Below are positions 63,335 through 64,000 of a DNA stretch of 64,000 nucleotides, in pieces (the stretch's first letter is position 1; each line of letters begins with the position of its first letter). The stretch spans positions 11,166,152 through 11,230,151 of the forward strand of contig NC_067197.1 of assembly GCF_000699445.3 (NCBI RefSeq), written 5' to 3'. The DNA is from Schistosoma haematobium (Eukaryota > Platyhelminthes > Trematoda > Strigeidida > Schistosomatidae). The notes under the pieces are model-generated. The model was not told the origin of the DNA. It did not search any database and saw only the letters and a list, made by a program, of their open reading frames with translations. Position numbers and translations under genes: made by a program.

Positions 63335-64000
63335 ATCTTGTAGATTGCTTCCTATTGGTTAAGGTATTAGACATATTAAGTGGTTTGATTAGTTTTTACC
63401 AAGATTTTGCGTTTGTGAAAGTGCTAACAATCGAAATTTCGCGAAGGGTTCTCTTTTCAACGAATTTATGATCAAGCTGTACAATTGTATGTATATACAT
63501 GAAATTTTTTTATTAAAGTACTATTTTCGTGAGGAAATGTGAATAAGGACTAACCAAGATGATGTAATAGAAGGATTATAATACTAGATTGCTTAATAGG
63601 GAAAAAATTTTCATATATATAGGATTGTACAGCTTGATAATAAATTTGTGGAAAAGAAATCCTTTCGCTGAACTTCGTGTTTTTAATGTTTAAATGGTAA
63701 TTATCTGTCATTCGAAATTTGCATATTGCTAAGCACCTTTATTCATGGAGGTCATTTTATTATTGTCTGACATCAAGCAAAAAATGACTTAAGACAAAAT
63801 AATTATCGTGCGTCTAATTTTATTATAGTTAAGTTATGTAATATGTCATTTAGTTAAAGCTTAAGTTAGAACGAAACGCTTTATTTTAGGCTTCCCTTTT
63901 TTTCAAGTTTTCAGGCGGCATGTATTTTATTTACATGAACTTTTCAACTTGAATAGTCTTGGCAAACTACTATATTTGTCTTAATTAATCATTCACATTT
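63335..64000. other. Unrecognised sequence right of copy C
   Basis: No similarity to the arm B sequence that follows exon 5, no IDE exon 6, no known repeat. AT-rich. Confidence 0.55.

Noticed and set aside
1..64000. tRNA, rRNA and mitochondrial genes
   Set aside because: None seen. tRNA-like boxes occur only as heads of the hammerhead SINEs.

Overview
This window looks like nuclear DNA from a blood fluke (genus Schistosoma or a very close relative). The A+T-rich sequence carries a spliced animal gene with GT-AG introns. The repeats are those typical of schistosomes: RTE-type and CR1-type non-LTR retrotransposons, a Ty3/gypsy relic, and tRNA-headed SINEs with a hammerhead ribozyme (SM-alpha-like). 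Nothing bacterial was seen. The species was not determined.

The central gene is a complete insulin-degrading enzyme (IDE, insulysin, peptidase family M16A) on the + strand, from the ATG at 15078 to the TAA at 46607. I place 21 exons whose phases all agree. They sum to 2916 nt, i.e. 971 residues, against about 1019 in human IDE. The inverted zinc motif HFCEH lies in exon 2 and the third zinc ligand Glu in exon 3. Introns 9, 10, 11, 13, 15, 16 and 19 carry transposon debris.

The 5' part of the gene is present three times. Arm A (1 to 10780, minus strand, exons 6 to 1, running off the left edge) is an almost identical mirror image of arm B (11699 to at least 22485). The arms are separated by a 918-bp hinge that is itself a fragment of a CR1-type retrotransposon whose ORF1 encodes a PHD-like finger. 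A third copy, C (55784 to about 63334, + strand, exons 1 to 5), lies about 9 kb downstream of the complete gene and ends before exon 6.

Layout: 1-10780 arm A with an RTE at 7864-9904; 10781-11698 CR1 hinge; 11699-22485 arm B with the same RTE at 12577-14618; 15078-46607 IDE gene; 46608-49040 nothing recognised; 49045-50020 gypsy pol relic; 50290-51490 RTE 5' fragment (minus); 51491-54510 CR1 relic; 54511-55783 mostly unrecognised; 55784-63334 copy C; 63335-64000 nothing recognised.

Shared and private insertions order the events. The RTE in A and B is absent from C, where the unfilled site can be read at 55783/55784, so C split off before that insertion and A/B duplicated after it. C then gained its own insertions, two of them with readable target-site duplications. 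Exon placement was done by reading splice sites and comparing with remembered features of the IDE family. No alignment program or database was used.
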